Positions 11,246 to 21,588 of a stretch of DNA of 64,000 nucleotides are shown here, piece after piece. Positions within the stretch are counted from its first letter, which is position 1; each line of letters begins with the position of its first letter. The translations under genes were made by a program, and so were the position numbers. This DNA is from Chamaecrista fasciculata (Eukaryota; Streptophyta; Magnoliopsida; Fabales; Fabaceae), in assembly GCA_003254925.1 (NCBI GenBank), contig QANZ01026112.1:1-64000 (forward strand), in the 5' to 3' direction. Below the pieces are notes generated by a model. That model did not search any database, was not told the origin of the DNA, and worked only from the letters and a program-made list of their open reading frames with translations.

Positions 11246-13130
11246 AGTCTGTTTAATGGATGCTTAGATTGATATACAAATGTTCAGGTTAAAAACTGAA
11301 AGAAAACGGAAGTGGGCATGACATTGCTGAAGTTCATTATTCATAATTATAATGATTTTTAACTGGATTTAACTAAGATTTCAAACCTTATTGTATTACT
11401 CAGTTATTAAGTTTTAAAGCTTACAATTTTGTTATGTGGTTGATTTGATAAGTAATTTTGTTATGTGCTTACAACTTTGTTATGTGCTTGATTTGATAAG
11501 TAATACAGTTTTAAAGCATTCATAATTACAATTCAGTTATTCAGTTATTAAGTTATTAAGTTTTAAAGCTTAAAAAAAAAATTAGACCAAAAACACCCGC
11601 GCGAACGCACGGTACCATACTAGTAATATATAATTTCTTCATTTTTATTTGATAATATTATGTTTTATTTGGTTCATCCATACTTGCTTTTAATAAAAAT
11701 CAATGAGGTTTGAATCTAGAAGAAGGGGCATAAAATTGTGAATGTAGATTCAAATTTTTATTGAGAGAGGTGTTTATATTTAGTGTAAGACAATTTCTTA
11801 AAATAAGATTATCTGAAACATACTCTGAGGAACCAATAAAAAAAGACTTGCTATCTTTCTCAACCACTGATGTTACTAAATCCAAAATAATATTGATCAT
11901 CCACTTTTGAAGTGACATTAAATACTGGAAGAATGAAAAAGGAGCTGAGGAAGAAAGATAACCACAATTGTTGAAATCACATTCAGAATTTGTGCCCCCT
12001 TTTGCCATTCTTGAAGAAACTTTTTAGGGTCTAGCTCCCTATCTAATTCCCCCTATATGATTTGATGTTTCACTCACCATTCTATAATTCAAACATTTGT
12101 ATCTCAGTATCTCACTGTTTATCAACTTGATGGTTTAGCTATATTTCTTTCATTCCCCCTATATGAAATAATTGAAATTGTGTTTGTATTTTGTACTCTT
12201 TGCTCTGGTAATTATCTGTGGTTTCATAAAAAAACAAAAGACTCACTTGGGGTCCACACTCAAATTAATACCATCTAGTTGTTATGTGTCGATGTATGAA
12301 AGTTAGAATCTTCTGAAATTTTGATATTTAAAAGTTTGAAGAACCTTTTGAAGGAAAGTGTGTGATAGAGATAAATTGACATGATTAAAGAAAATTAACA
12401 AAGTGAAAAGTATAACATATCAAGTTTTATAGAGTTGCAGAATAATTTATCATGATACCTTTGCTTGTTAAATATATATTAATGTTGATCACTGAGATTC
12501 CCTGCATTAATATGAATTTTTTATGTTAGCACACATGTTTGCTAGCATGGCTTGATGTGCGACATACTGTCAAACTCATGCATACGTTTAGATGCTTAAA
12601 AATAATTGGCCACAAACTGAGGTATATCTCGTTGTTTGCTAAACAAATGTACAACATTGATTGGAGAGATGAGGGTGATTTACTCATGTTACAATATTAA
12701 TAGGGTAAAATTTAAGAAAAGTTGTTTGTATATTTAATTATTATAACGTTCTTTAATAAATAATTGATATGCAACAAAAATTATTTTATGCACAGTCAAT
12801 TATAATAAAAAGTAAATATTAAACACATTTTTTTTATACATGACCAGAAAAGAGAGCCAAGTTTTTGATTGGAAGCACTTCATAGTAGAAATTATAAACT
12901 TTTTATCTATTTTTTTTAATTTAATCTCACAAGAAGTCCAGAACATTAATGAAATGTAAAGCCACTATTATAATTTATTGAATTTTAGAGAAGTAAGATG
13001 ATATTTCTGAAATAACGTCTCTAATATTTGGTATAGAACATGGTGTAGACGTGTAGTAGACAACTTTACACAAACACTTAAATTAATGAAGGAAGGCAAG
13101 AGATAAAAGGATATGGTTGTACAAAGGGAA
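11246..13130. other. Intergenic region, no gene recognised
   Basis: AT-rich. A 102-codon minus-strand open frame at 11700-12008 resembles no family I know and lacks any supporting context. Short direct repeats of 'gttatgtg(c/g)ttgatttgataag' lie near 11434-11500. Confidence 0.4.
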
Positions 13131-13593
13131 AATGAAAAATATTAATGAATAATTTATTTTATGAAATATAAAATTATAAGATTTAACATTTAAAATAAAA
13201 AATTACGATCAATTTAATTTTTTTAAAGATACTAACTAAATTAAATTTAAAGACAAATTTAATATGATTTTAAAATTTGTTGGCGTTCTAACTATTGGCG
13301 TTAAAAAATTATATTTATCATTAAATTTAAATTAATATCTTGATGAAAATTCTAAATTAATTATAACTATATTTTTTTAAGTTAAAATTTTATTTATAAT
13401 GAACTGAAATTTGAAAAATTTATTATTTTTCAAAAACTAAATCATTAATTTACTAAAAACAAAAAGGGATAAAATTGCATTCAATGTAAGAGATGAGGAA
13501 AACTCATGGAAGGCTCTGTGTGAAGTGCCATATTAATTAGGACTATTTGCAATGTGCCAATGTCCCATATAGCTACCATCTTTTTTTTTTTTT

Positions 13594-14047
13594 GGGTAAA
13601 TTACATTTTGATACCCAATTATTTCAAAAGTGATACTTTAGTACGTCATTCTTTGTATCGTTAACACTTTGGTACCCAAATTTATTTTTTTGTTAAGTTT
13701 TGATGGCTAAGTTGCACGTAACCATCACGTACACAGTCAAAACACCCAAATGTCTATTTTTCTCTCATTTTCACAATTCAAATGGTAAAATACTCTAAAA
13801 TTCTCTCACTTCGAATCTCAGTGTTTTTCACGATTTTTTTAGTGTTTTAGCATTTGAATCATGAACAATAGAAGTAAAATGGACATTTGAGCGTTTTTAC
13901 TGTGCACATGATGGTCTAGTGCGACTTTGCTGTCAAAACTTAACAAAAAAATAAATAAATTTGGGTACCAAAGCGTAAACGATGCAAAGAACAAGGTACC
14001 AGAGCGAAATCGGTCCATAGAATAGGGTACCAAAGTGTAATTTACCC
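13594..14047. mobile_element. Mutator-like MITE just upstream of NIP6;1
   Basis: A 454-bp element with TIRs GGGTAAATTACATTTTG at the left and the matching CAAAGTGTAATTTACCC at the right. Subterminal 'ggtaccaaag' words are mirrored on both sides. Flanks are TTTTTTTTT and TTTTCTTTT, a possible 9-bp target duplication with one mismatch. A diverged relative lies at about 43106-43515. The element ends about 95 bp upstream of the NIP6;1 TATA box. Confidence 0.75.
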
Positions 14048-14142
14048 TTTTCTTTTTCTTATTATTGCTAGCATTTTCAACTTTCAACCACTTACTTTCT
14101 CTCTCTTCAATTTGGAGCCTGCAAGTCAACTTCTCCCTCACT

Positions 14143-14152
14143 TATATATATA
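14143..14152 (+). promoter_or_regulatory. TATA box of NIP6;1
   Basis: TATATATATA lies in a CT- and CA-rich setting about 195 bases before the start codon. The leader between it and the ATG contains no other ATG. It therefore lacks the minimum AUG-stop upstream ORF known to regulate NIP5;1 by boron. Confidence 0.6.
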
Positions 14153-14344
14153 TACACCCACCATCATACACTAATATCATCACAAACAGACAAACATTTG
14201 AAATCATAATCTCGAGGACCTTCCTCTCTAATTTACTTCACTCACTTTTTTCTTTGTTCTTTTTTCCTATTGTTGGGGTTGTCTTTTTCATCTTGATCTT
14301 CTTGCTTTCTGGGTTTTTATATTTTACTTTACTTGTGGAGAGAA

Positions 14345-16468
14345 ATGGACAATGAGGAAATCCCATCTGTCCCTTCAACGCCTGCAACTCCAGGAACTCC
14401 TGGTGGTCCTCTATTTGGTGGCTTCAGGACTGGCAATAATGGTGGTCTTAGTAGGAAATCACTCCTCAAGAATTGCAAATGTTTCAGTGTTGAAGAATGG
14501 AACTTAGAAGATGGAGCCTTACCCAAAGTCTCATGCTCATTGCCTCCCCCTCCTATCCCTCTTGCAAGAAAGGTACATCAGACAACAGAGATCATGATCA
14601 TGTTTATTATTTTTCGAGTAGACATATAAATAGGTATTAGTCCTGGAAAGATATACGATTTAACAACTAAATAACTGAAAGTTGAATTTACATTATTTAA
14701 GCCTTAAAAGTTGTAGAATTATCCTTGAAAATGGGTTTAAAAGACTAGGTGTATAAATTAAATTATCAACGATTAATTTGTTAACTCGTATATCTTTCAG
14801 AGATCAAATTGTTACTCTTATTTTTTTTTTCCTGGGAAAATGAAGAAAAATATCACTTTTTTGCATGGAGAATTTGAAAACTAATGCTGACCCATTATTT
14901 CTTGGCGTGTTAATGTTATTGGGTTGGTTTCAAAACCAGGTAGGAGCTGAGTTTATACCAAATTCAATCCTCACAATTGCTGAACAGTGATAATGTTTTT
15001 ATGTGAAAGTAAAGAACAAAAAAACCACTTTTTGGATAGTGAATTTGGAAACTAATGCATACCCAATTTTGCTTGATGTGTTGATGTTGTTGGTTTGGTT
15101 TTAATTTTTAAACCAGATAGGAGCTGAGTTCATAGGCACTTTAATTCTCATGTTTGCTGGGATGGCCACTCCAATTGTGAACCAAAAGACACAAGGCTCT
15201 GAGACTCTAGTTGGATGTGCTGCTTCTACTGGTCTTGCAGTGATGATTGTTATCCTCTCCACTGGTCACATCTCTGGTGCTCATCTCAATCCTGCAGTCA
15301 CCATTTCCTTTGCTGCATTAAAGCACTTCCCATGGAAACATGTAAGTGAAAAACAGAGTAAATATATAAATTACTAAAATTAATCCCTAAAAAATACACG
15401 AGTTAACAACTCAATCCCTAAAAACTCAATTTATATTTTTAATATATGAAGGTCATGAAACAATGCATTTTAAGTCTTGTTAGTCTTGGAAAATGGATTA
15501 TGTTGTATTATATACACATCTTTCAATGACACAAATGTGTAAACTAAACTTTTATGAATTGAGTAGCTAATTTATATATCTTTTAGAGATCAAATTATGT
15601 GTTTATTGAAAGAATAATAATCTTTTTCTTTTACCCTTCTTCTCTGTTTTAAAATTTACTTACATACTAAAGCTAGAATTTTTTATTTTCTCTTCTATAT
15701 ATATTTCAGGTTCCTTTGTATATAGGTGCACAAGTTGTAGCGTCTATATGTGCATCATTTTTGTTGAAGGGGATATTTCACCCTTTCATGAATGGAGGTG
15801 TCACAGTTCCTTCAGGAGGATATGGTCAAGCTTTTGCTTTAGAGTTCATCATCAGCTTTAACCTCATGTTTGTTGTCACTGCTGTGGCCACCGACACAAG
15901 AGCTGTAAGTATATTATTCTATTTAGAAACTCCTTTATCAAATGTCTTGAAATCTGAAGATGGAGGGTATTATGATTGGGAAAAGGCTAGTTTCAAGGGA
16001 CAGGAGTGTAGGGAGAGAGAAAAAGAAGAAATATTTAATAATGACCCTTTGGAGGGATGTTCCTTGTTTGTTTATTTATTCATTGCTTTTGTTATCTTTA
16101 GTGATTTAAACTAGCAAAGTTCACACAGAAGGGTTGGTTTTTATAGTTTTCAATTCCCAAAGAACATGGCTACATGAGTCAATGAGTGTGAATAGGAAGG
16201 TTCATACATGTACCAAAATCTAATTAAGTTAACTTGCATTTACCGTTAGACTAATTAAAGAAATCCATTTTGTCTCTGATATCAGACCCTGAATTAACCT
16301 ACTTTCTTCCTTTTTTCCCTATTGATCATTAGCTTTGATGAGTTCAGTTCCTCAGGGAAATTAAATTACATAAATTTGGATAAGACAGATATGGCTTTCT
16401 TCTTGAATAAAAAATCAAACACTTGTATATTTAGAGAGTCAGATATCTGCTATAATATGGCCATATAT

Positions 16469-16499
<31 letters not shown>

Positions 16500-18021
16500 A
16501 AGATTATTATGAACAGTTCTTGAACCAAATAATTCTCCTTTCTTATCCTGTCATTACTCAAAAGAGTCAACCCAACATGACTGGAACAGAAAGAGACGGT
16601 GCCACTTGGGAAAGAATCCAAAAGCAATAGATAAATTGATGACAAAGGACAAAATTTATTTCTGCAGTGTTTGTCTTCAGTGAAAATAAAATCTACAGAA
16701 AATTGTTTATTTACACCATGATCAAACATGACATGAACTTGCTATGTTTTACAGTAAAAATATAAGGCTGTGGTTTGCATTTCGAGAACAGACAAACTCA
16801 GAATCTTCCTAGTTGCATCAAATAATTGATCTAGAACAGAATCCTTATTTTAATACATGACAAAACTCAACACAATCCTTATTTTAATAATTGATCTAGA
16901 ACAGAATCCTTATTTTAATGCATGGATAATATAATAATGGAAAGTGTTTATGAATGAATCATGATGGCATTATTATTATGCAGGTGGGGGAGCTCGCGGG
17001 AATCGCGGTGGGAGCTACTGTCATGCTCAATATACTCATAGCCGGGTATGTTATGATCCAAACTCAACTCAATTATTGCCAATGAGGTTAATCTGAGAAG
17101 GAAAAAAAACAGAGCAAAACCAAACACAGTGCATAGAAAAGACATCTAACGACTATATTTGCATGTTTTTTTAAAAAATGGTCCTGCTTCATATTGCTGG
17201 ATCATAAAAGAGATAACGTCAAAGAAGGAAGGTCGTATAGACAAGCCATGATACTTTAAAGTGCATAAAGACACTTCAAATCCTACCATGTTAGTGTCAC
17301 ATGTCCTTGTTAGCATCTGTAGTTCATACATAGTTCATGATTCAGCTTTTAACAAAAGGCTAAAATAAACAAACTCCCTGAACTTTAATCATTATAAAAA
17401 ACAACTTCTAACCTTTGAAAAATGACAAAAAATCCCTAAACTTTCAATTTTGTGCAAATAATTCTTTTTGTTAAAATTTTCACTGAACAAGGTAAACTTT
17501 TTTTAATAAATTGTTTTTTTCTACTATTATTTACAGCAATAATTAATTTTGTGTTTAGATTAAATGTAAAATACAACAGTAATCATAAAATTATAAATAA
17601 ATTTCAATTTTTTTATTAAAAATATTAACTCAAGGGATTATTTGCACAAAATAAAAAATTCAAGAGATCTTTTGTCACTTTTTTAAAGTTTAAGGAGTTT
17701 CTTACACAACAACTGAATTCAGATAGGAGAGGGAATTTATGCATTTTAGCCTAAAGAAAATGAGTATATAAAGGTTAAGTTATTCAAAGTTTGTTTTTAA
17801 TCATGTGGTACAACAGGCCAGAAACAGGAGCATCAATGAACCCAGTAAGAACACTAGGGCCAGCCATTGCTGCAAATAACTACAAAGGCATATGGATCTA
17901 CCTTATAGCTCCTGTACTTGGGGCTCTTGGTGGGGCAGGTATATATACTGCAGTGAAGCTGCCAGAAGAAGATGGTGAGATCCAGGGAAAACTTTCAACG
18001 CCAAGGAGCTTCAGAAGATGA
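14345..18021 (+). CDS. NIP6;1: Aquaporin NIP6;1, boric acid/small solute channel
   Basis: Five exons with GT-AG borders: 14345-14572, 15117-15341, 15710-15904, 16984-17045 and 17817-18021, joining to 304 residues. NIP6;1 is a plasma-membrane nodulin-26-like intrinsic protein; in Arabidopsis it moves boric acid toward young shoot tissue. The N-terminus [20 protein letters not shown] and the C-terminus PRSFRR are almost those of the Arabidopsis protein. The two pore motifs are NPA (134-136, in [10 protein letters not shown]) and NPV (245-247, in SMNPVRT), the pair that separates NIP6;1 (NPA/NPV) from NIP5;1 (NPS/NPV). The selectivity arginine is R248. The reading frame is intact across all junctions. 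Three introns contain MITE-like inserts, and intron 1 carries a duplicated exon-2 acceptor region. Confidence 0.95.
14630..14816. mobile_element. MITE-like element in NIP6;1 intron 1 (GAGTAAA family)
   Basis: Inverted arms: 'ggaaagatatacgatttaac' at the left pairs with 'gttaactcgtatatctttc' at the right. The arm words match the better preserved element at 48812-48955. Ends are approximate and I found no clear target duplication. Confidence 0.5.
14833..15160 (+). repeat. Diverged tandem duplication covering intron 1/exon 2 boundary of NIP6;1
   Basis: The segment 14833-14990 repeats in 15001-15160 with a period of about 171-177 bases. It includes 'gaatttg(a/g)aaactaatgc', 'ttggttt', 'aaaccag' and the exon start GGAGCTGAGTT. 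Copy 2 is the real exon 2 acceptor (AG at 15115-15116). Copy 1 carries a matching acceptor at 14938-14939, but its reading frame meets TGA at 14988-14990 after 16 codons. Confidence 0.8.
15355..15605. mobile_element. MITE-like element in NIP6;1 intron 2
   Basis: Arms containing 'taatccctaaaaaatacacg' and 'atatcttttagagatcaaa' are inverted relatives of the GAGTAAA-family termini. The element is diverged and its ends are approximate. Confidence 0.4.
17358..17751. mobile_element. MITE-like element in NIP6;1 intron 4
   Basis: It begins GGCTAAAATAAACAAACTCC and ends GGAATTTATGCATTTTAGCC, an imperfect inverted pair. Flanks TTAACAAAA and TAAAGAAAA agree at seven of nine positions, consistent with an old 9-bp target duplication. 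The ends of the arms carry 'ccctgaac' and 'aaggagttt' words typical of this class. Confidence 0.55.
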
Positions 18022-19652
18022 CTCGTTGACAATGGTTATCAGACTTGGAAAAATCAGGCAAAAACATGTTTGTTTGAGGCTCATAATATAAAATTGTGCA
18101 AAAAGCAGGGTAAAGGGAATACTGTTTGGTACATGCATGCACATATTAGATATACAATATATGTCTAAGTGACTAAGTCAAATATGTATCAATTACAAAT
18201 AATAACTAGGCGAAAATGTTGTTTGGTACATGCATAATGCATACATATATATATATATATATATATTCTCTTGTGATAAATTAATAAGAGAACTTTATGG
18301 AAGATAATGAAGGGAGAATTCCAAAATCATAAAATCAAGCATTACCTTAGACTTGAGAAAAAGAAGCCAAAAAAAAAAAAAACCAAAAGGAAGACAAAGA
18401 AGATAATATTCTCTACCCAAAAAAAAAAGAAGATAATATTGATTGGCAATATAGTACAGTGAATCCCTCCCAGCTATGTGCACGTCAGAAAACTGAAAAA
18501 GATAGCCCTTCGAAATAAATCATCAGTAAAGTACCACAAATCCACAAAGAAGCCAAAAATACAGCTTTTATCCACAAAGAGTTGATAAGCAGAAACCTGT
18601 ACTGAAAGCATTTTTTACAATACAACAACGGTAAAATGGATCTTATTCATCACTTGCAACTATCCAAAGAAACATATTGAGTGGGGCAAACCCATGTACG
18701 CACATTTAATATAATACCTCGCCTTTCCATTATCATAGATTTTTTTTTCTCCAGAAAAATTCTGTATATACTGAAGAACTATTCAGTATGGGGATAGGTG
18801 AGATATTACTTTCATAACAAAGGTCAACGTATTGAAACTCAAGGCTAATTATCTAAATAGTTCAGACTTAAGACTACAATGAACTGATCTTGATTACCAC
18901 CTCAAGAATGAAATTTCAATAACCCAACCTAGTTCTCACCCAAAAGAAAATCATCAACAGTTAAACCTCCCTTCAAGATCCATCTGTAAATTCAGAGTAA
19001 ATATGTAATTTACAACAGAAACCAGCTTCAGTACAGAAATCATTTAATAGACTGAAATGAAATCTTGAATTGTGAAGATGTTTTAGGCTCTAGCATCTCA
19101 AATTTTAGAACAATATACATCCAATGTCATCCAAGCATATGGGATACAAAGGTTCCTTACTTTAACTTTGAATGCACATCCAAAAACATAATCTGATCGC
19201 AATACAATATCCTTCAACCCAGAAAAGTCATTAAAATTAAATTGATAGAGCCACCAAGAACTCTATTAGTCCACTACTCCAATGTCCCAGCCACAAACAA
19301 GATATTTAACCCCATTACTTCATAAATCACAAGCTTTTTACAAAAGAGAAGCAGAGCAATATAACTGAGGAGGCACATAAGAAAATTTTGAGGTTCTATA
19401 ATTAAAATCTTTATGAAAATAAGACAACATGCTAACCTTGAAAATGTCTGTGTCTCCAAGAAACACAGGTCTCTCAGAGTGCCTATAAATACAGAAACGA
19501 AAAGCAAAATTCAGCATTTACACTTTTCCTCTCTTTCCTAAATTCCTCAGAAACTAAAATCTCAATCTGTTCTTACACTTAAAACAAAACCTACTCCAAA
19601 ATGCAACAAATACCCATTTCAGCAACAATGTATACAATTTCAATCGATCGAA
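18022..19652. other. 3' flanks of NIP6;1 and of the convergent DUF2279-like gene
   Basis: There is no additional coding sequence. A TA microsatellite lies at 18245-18266. On the minus strand, an exon-like piece (AG-bounded near 19482, donor AAG|GTTAGC near 19436) could be a 3' UTR or alternative exon of the membrane-protein gene whose stop is at 19653. Confidence 0.4.
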
Positions 19653-19994
19653 TCATACCATCGATACCCCTCGATTTTGACCTATTTGGACAGCATCAGG
19701 TCGAGCTGGGAATCGGAACACAGAAAGAGCAAGGGATGCGATCAAGACACCGAGGACGTCGGCGACGGCGTCTTTAGCGGAGGCTCCGGCAGAACGGAAG
19801 TAGCCAAGGTGATCGGCGGCCTCTTTGGCGGCGCCGGCGAGGAGAGAGAAGATGGATCCGAAGGAAATGGAATGGCGGCGGAGGAAAGGGTTTCGAGTGA
19901 GAGAGGCGAAGATGGAGAAGAAAATGGTGAGAGAGAAACAGAAAAGGACGTGGTAGAGCTTATCTGGGGCAAACCATGGATCTGTATCTTCCAT
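19653..19994 (-). CDS. Small DUF2279/YfiM-like transmembrane protein
   Basis: A 113-residue open frame on the minus strand beginning MEDTDPWFAPDKLYHV. Three hydrophobic segments (about 14-33, 44-56 and 77-94) suggest an integral membrane protein. DKLYH (11-15), GAAKE (54-58) and SAKDAVADVLG (72-82) follow the pattern of the bacterial DUF2279/YfiM family, which also occurs in plants as uncharacterised transmembrane proteins. GC content is higher than in the flanks, as expected of a real exon. The function is unknown. It is divergent from GOS11, whose start codon lies 1.6 kb away, and tail to tail with NIP6;1. The last 15-20 residues may be replaced by a downstream exon if a donor near 19675 is used. 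Confidence 0.75.
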   Translation of the reverse strand: MEDTDPWFAPDKLYHVLFCFSLTIFFSIFASLTRNPFLRRHSISFGSIFSLLAGAAKEAADHLGYFRSAGASAKDAVADVLGVLIASLALSVFRFPARPDAVQIGQNRGVSMV

Positions 19995-20067
19995 TTTGTC
20001 GGAATCATCAGATCATTCATGCTTTTTCATGCCAAACCCAAAAACAGAAAAAGAGAACCAATTACAG

Positions 20068-20100
20068 AAGAAGCTTCAAGCTTGAAGCTTGAAGCTTGAA
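20068..20100. repeat. Heptanucleotide microsatellite (AAGCTTG)n
   Basis: About four tandem units of AAGCTT plus C or G, in the presumed 5' leader of the minus-strand membrane-protein gene. Confidence 0.8.
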
Positions 20101-20224
20101 GAGTAATTTCCGTTTCCTTCAATTCCATTTCATTCTATTTTGGCAAAATCACCATTTTAGTCTGGTTTAAATTTTATATTAATTTTTAATTTTATTCCCA
20201 ATACTTATTTTATTTATCATTAAT

Positions 20225-20694
20225 TTTAGGTTTAAGGGTCATTTTGGTCCTAAAGATATGTCCTAGTATTATTTTGGTCTTTTATGTTTTAAGATGTTCA
20301 AATTAGTTTAAAATATTAGCAAAATGTTTCATTTTAGTCACCAACTATTGAGTATGAACATGGTCATATTTCTTAAGATTCAAATTCAAATGTGACGAGT
20401 TCAAAGTTGCGTATTTTTCTCAAAGAGTACTTTTTCTATTTAGTTGGAACCACCAACAAGGGAGTTTAAATCGATCTTAAAAGTAAACTCCTCGTTTTAT
20501 GGTCAAACAAATAAAATTGATCATATCTTCCTCATTTCAAGTTTGAATGTGGACGGCAAAAGCATTCTTTTGATCCCCAAACTGTACATTAACTTTGAAT
20601 TTCATCCCTAATTTTTTTTTGTTAATTTCATCTCCAATATTTCAAATTTTGGTCAATTTTATTTTTTATTCTTAATATCAATTTGATATTATAT
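20225..20694. repeat. Interspersed repeat family C copy plus first unit of a 194-bp tandem duplication
   Basis: The left part (20225-20500) matches the family seen at 8937-9319 and 41650-42045. From 20501 a unit starting GGTCAAACAA is duplicated; its second copy begins at 20695 and resumes at 21057 after a hAT MITE. Confidence 0.65.
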
Positions 20695-20702
20695 GGTCAA
20701 AC

Positions 20703-21048
20703 CTAGGAAGCATGGACACTGACACGGACACGGGACACGACACGGACACGGACACAGCGACACGTTAAACTCTCAAAATTACGCGACACGACACGCCATA
20801 TATTTATATATATAAATAATTAAATATTCATAATTTTTAATGAAAAATTTAAAAATTACAAGTTTTATTCATAATATATGTCATATGTATTATTATTTTC
20901 TTTTATATGTCATGTTAAAGTCACAAAAAATTGATTTATATTTTAAAATCTATGAATATGTGTCGTGTCGGTGTCGTACGGGTGTCGGACACTGACACGT
21001 GTCCGATACGGCGACACACCCTCAAAATGAAGTGTCCATGCTTCTTAG
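20703..21048. mobile_element. hAT-type MITE, 346 bp, 8-bp TSD
   Basis: Ends are CTAGGAAGCATGGACACT and AGTGTCCATGCTTCTTAG, an inverted pair with one mismatch. Perfect 8-bp direct repeats GGTCAAAC flank it (20695-20702 and 21049-21056), as in the hAT superfamily. The arms are rich in GACACG/CGTGTC words, which stand out in this AT-rich DNA. There is no transposase. Confidence 0.88.
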
Positions 21049-21056
21049 GGTCAAAC

Positions 21057-21240
21057 AAACAAAATTGATCATATCTTCCCCATTTCAAGTTCAAATGTGG
21101 TCGGTAAAAGCACTCTTTTGATCCCCAAATTGTACATTAACTTTGAATTTCATCCCTAATTTTTTTTGTTAATTTCATCTCTAATACTTTAAATTTTGAG
21201 CAATTTTATTTTTTATTCTAACTTTAATCAAATATTAACT
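21057..21240. repeat. Second unit of the 194-bp tandem duplication
   Basis: It repeats 20509-20690, including 'attgatcatatcttcc' and 'gatccccaaa(c/t)tgtacatt'. The hAT MITE sits exactly at the unit junction, so the tandem duplication predates the insertion. Confidence 0.75.
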
Positions 21241-21588
21241 ACATATTTATATAACTAATAATATCAAATTGATAGTAAAAAACTCAAGTCTTAGGTCAGA
21301 AACATAAAATGCAATCTTTAATTAATTTATTAAAAGAAATTATATAAAATTGATCAAAACATTTATTGGGGAGGAAATTGGCCGAAAGCAATATTGAGGA
21401 TGAAAGTAAAAATTGTCATAAAATTTGGGATTAGAAGAGTCATTCTGCCGGAAAAAAAATAATCTTTCTTCTTCGCTAAACAACTACCAATTGCATACCC
21501 CGAAGAAGAAGAAACAACAACAACATTCAGAAGCTGAGAGACTACAAATTTTCTAAAAACCTTCGCAATTTCCTTAACTTCGTTATCC

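Noticed and set aside
11700-12008. 102-codon minus-strand open frame
   Set aside because: No similarity to a family I know, no start or splice support, and the surrounding DNA is repeat-rich spacer.
19677-20099. 140-codon plus-strand open frame, glycine- and glutamate-rich
   Set aside because: It is the antisense shadow of the DUF2279-like gene, which has recognisable family motifs on the minus strand.
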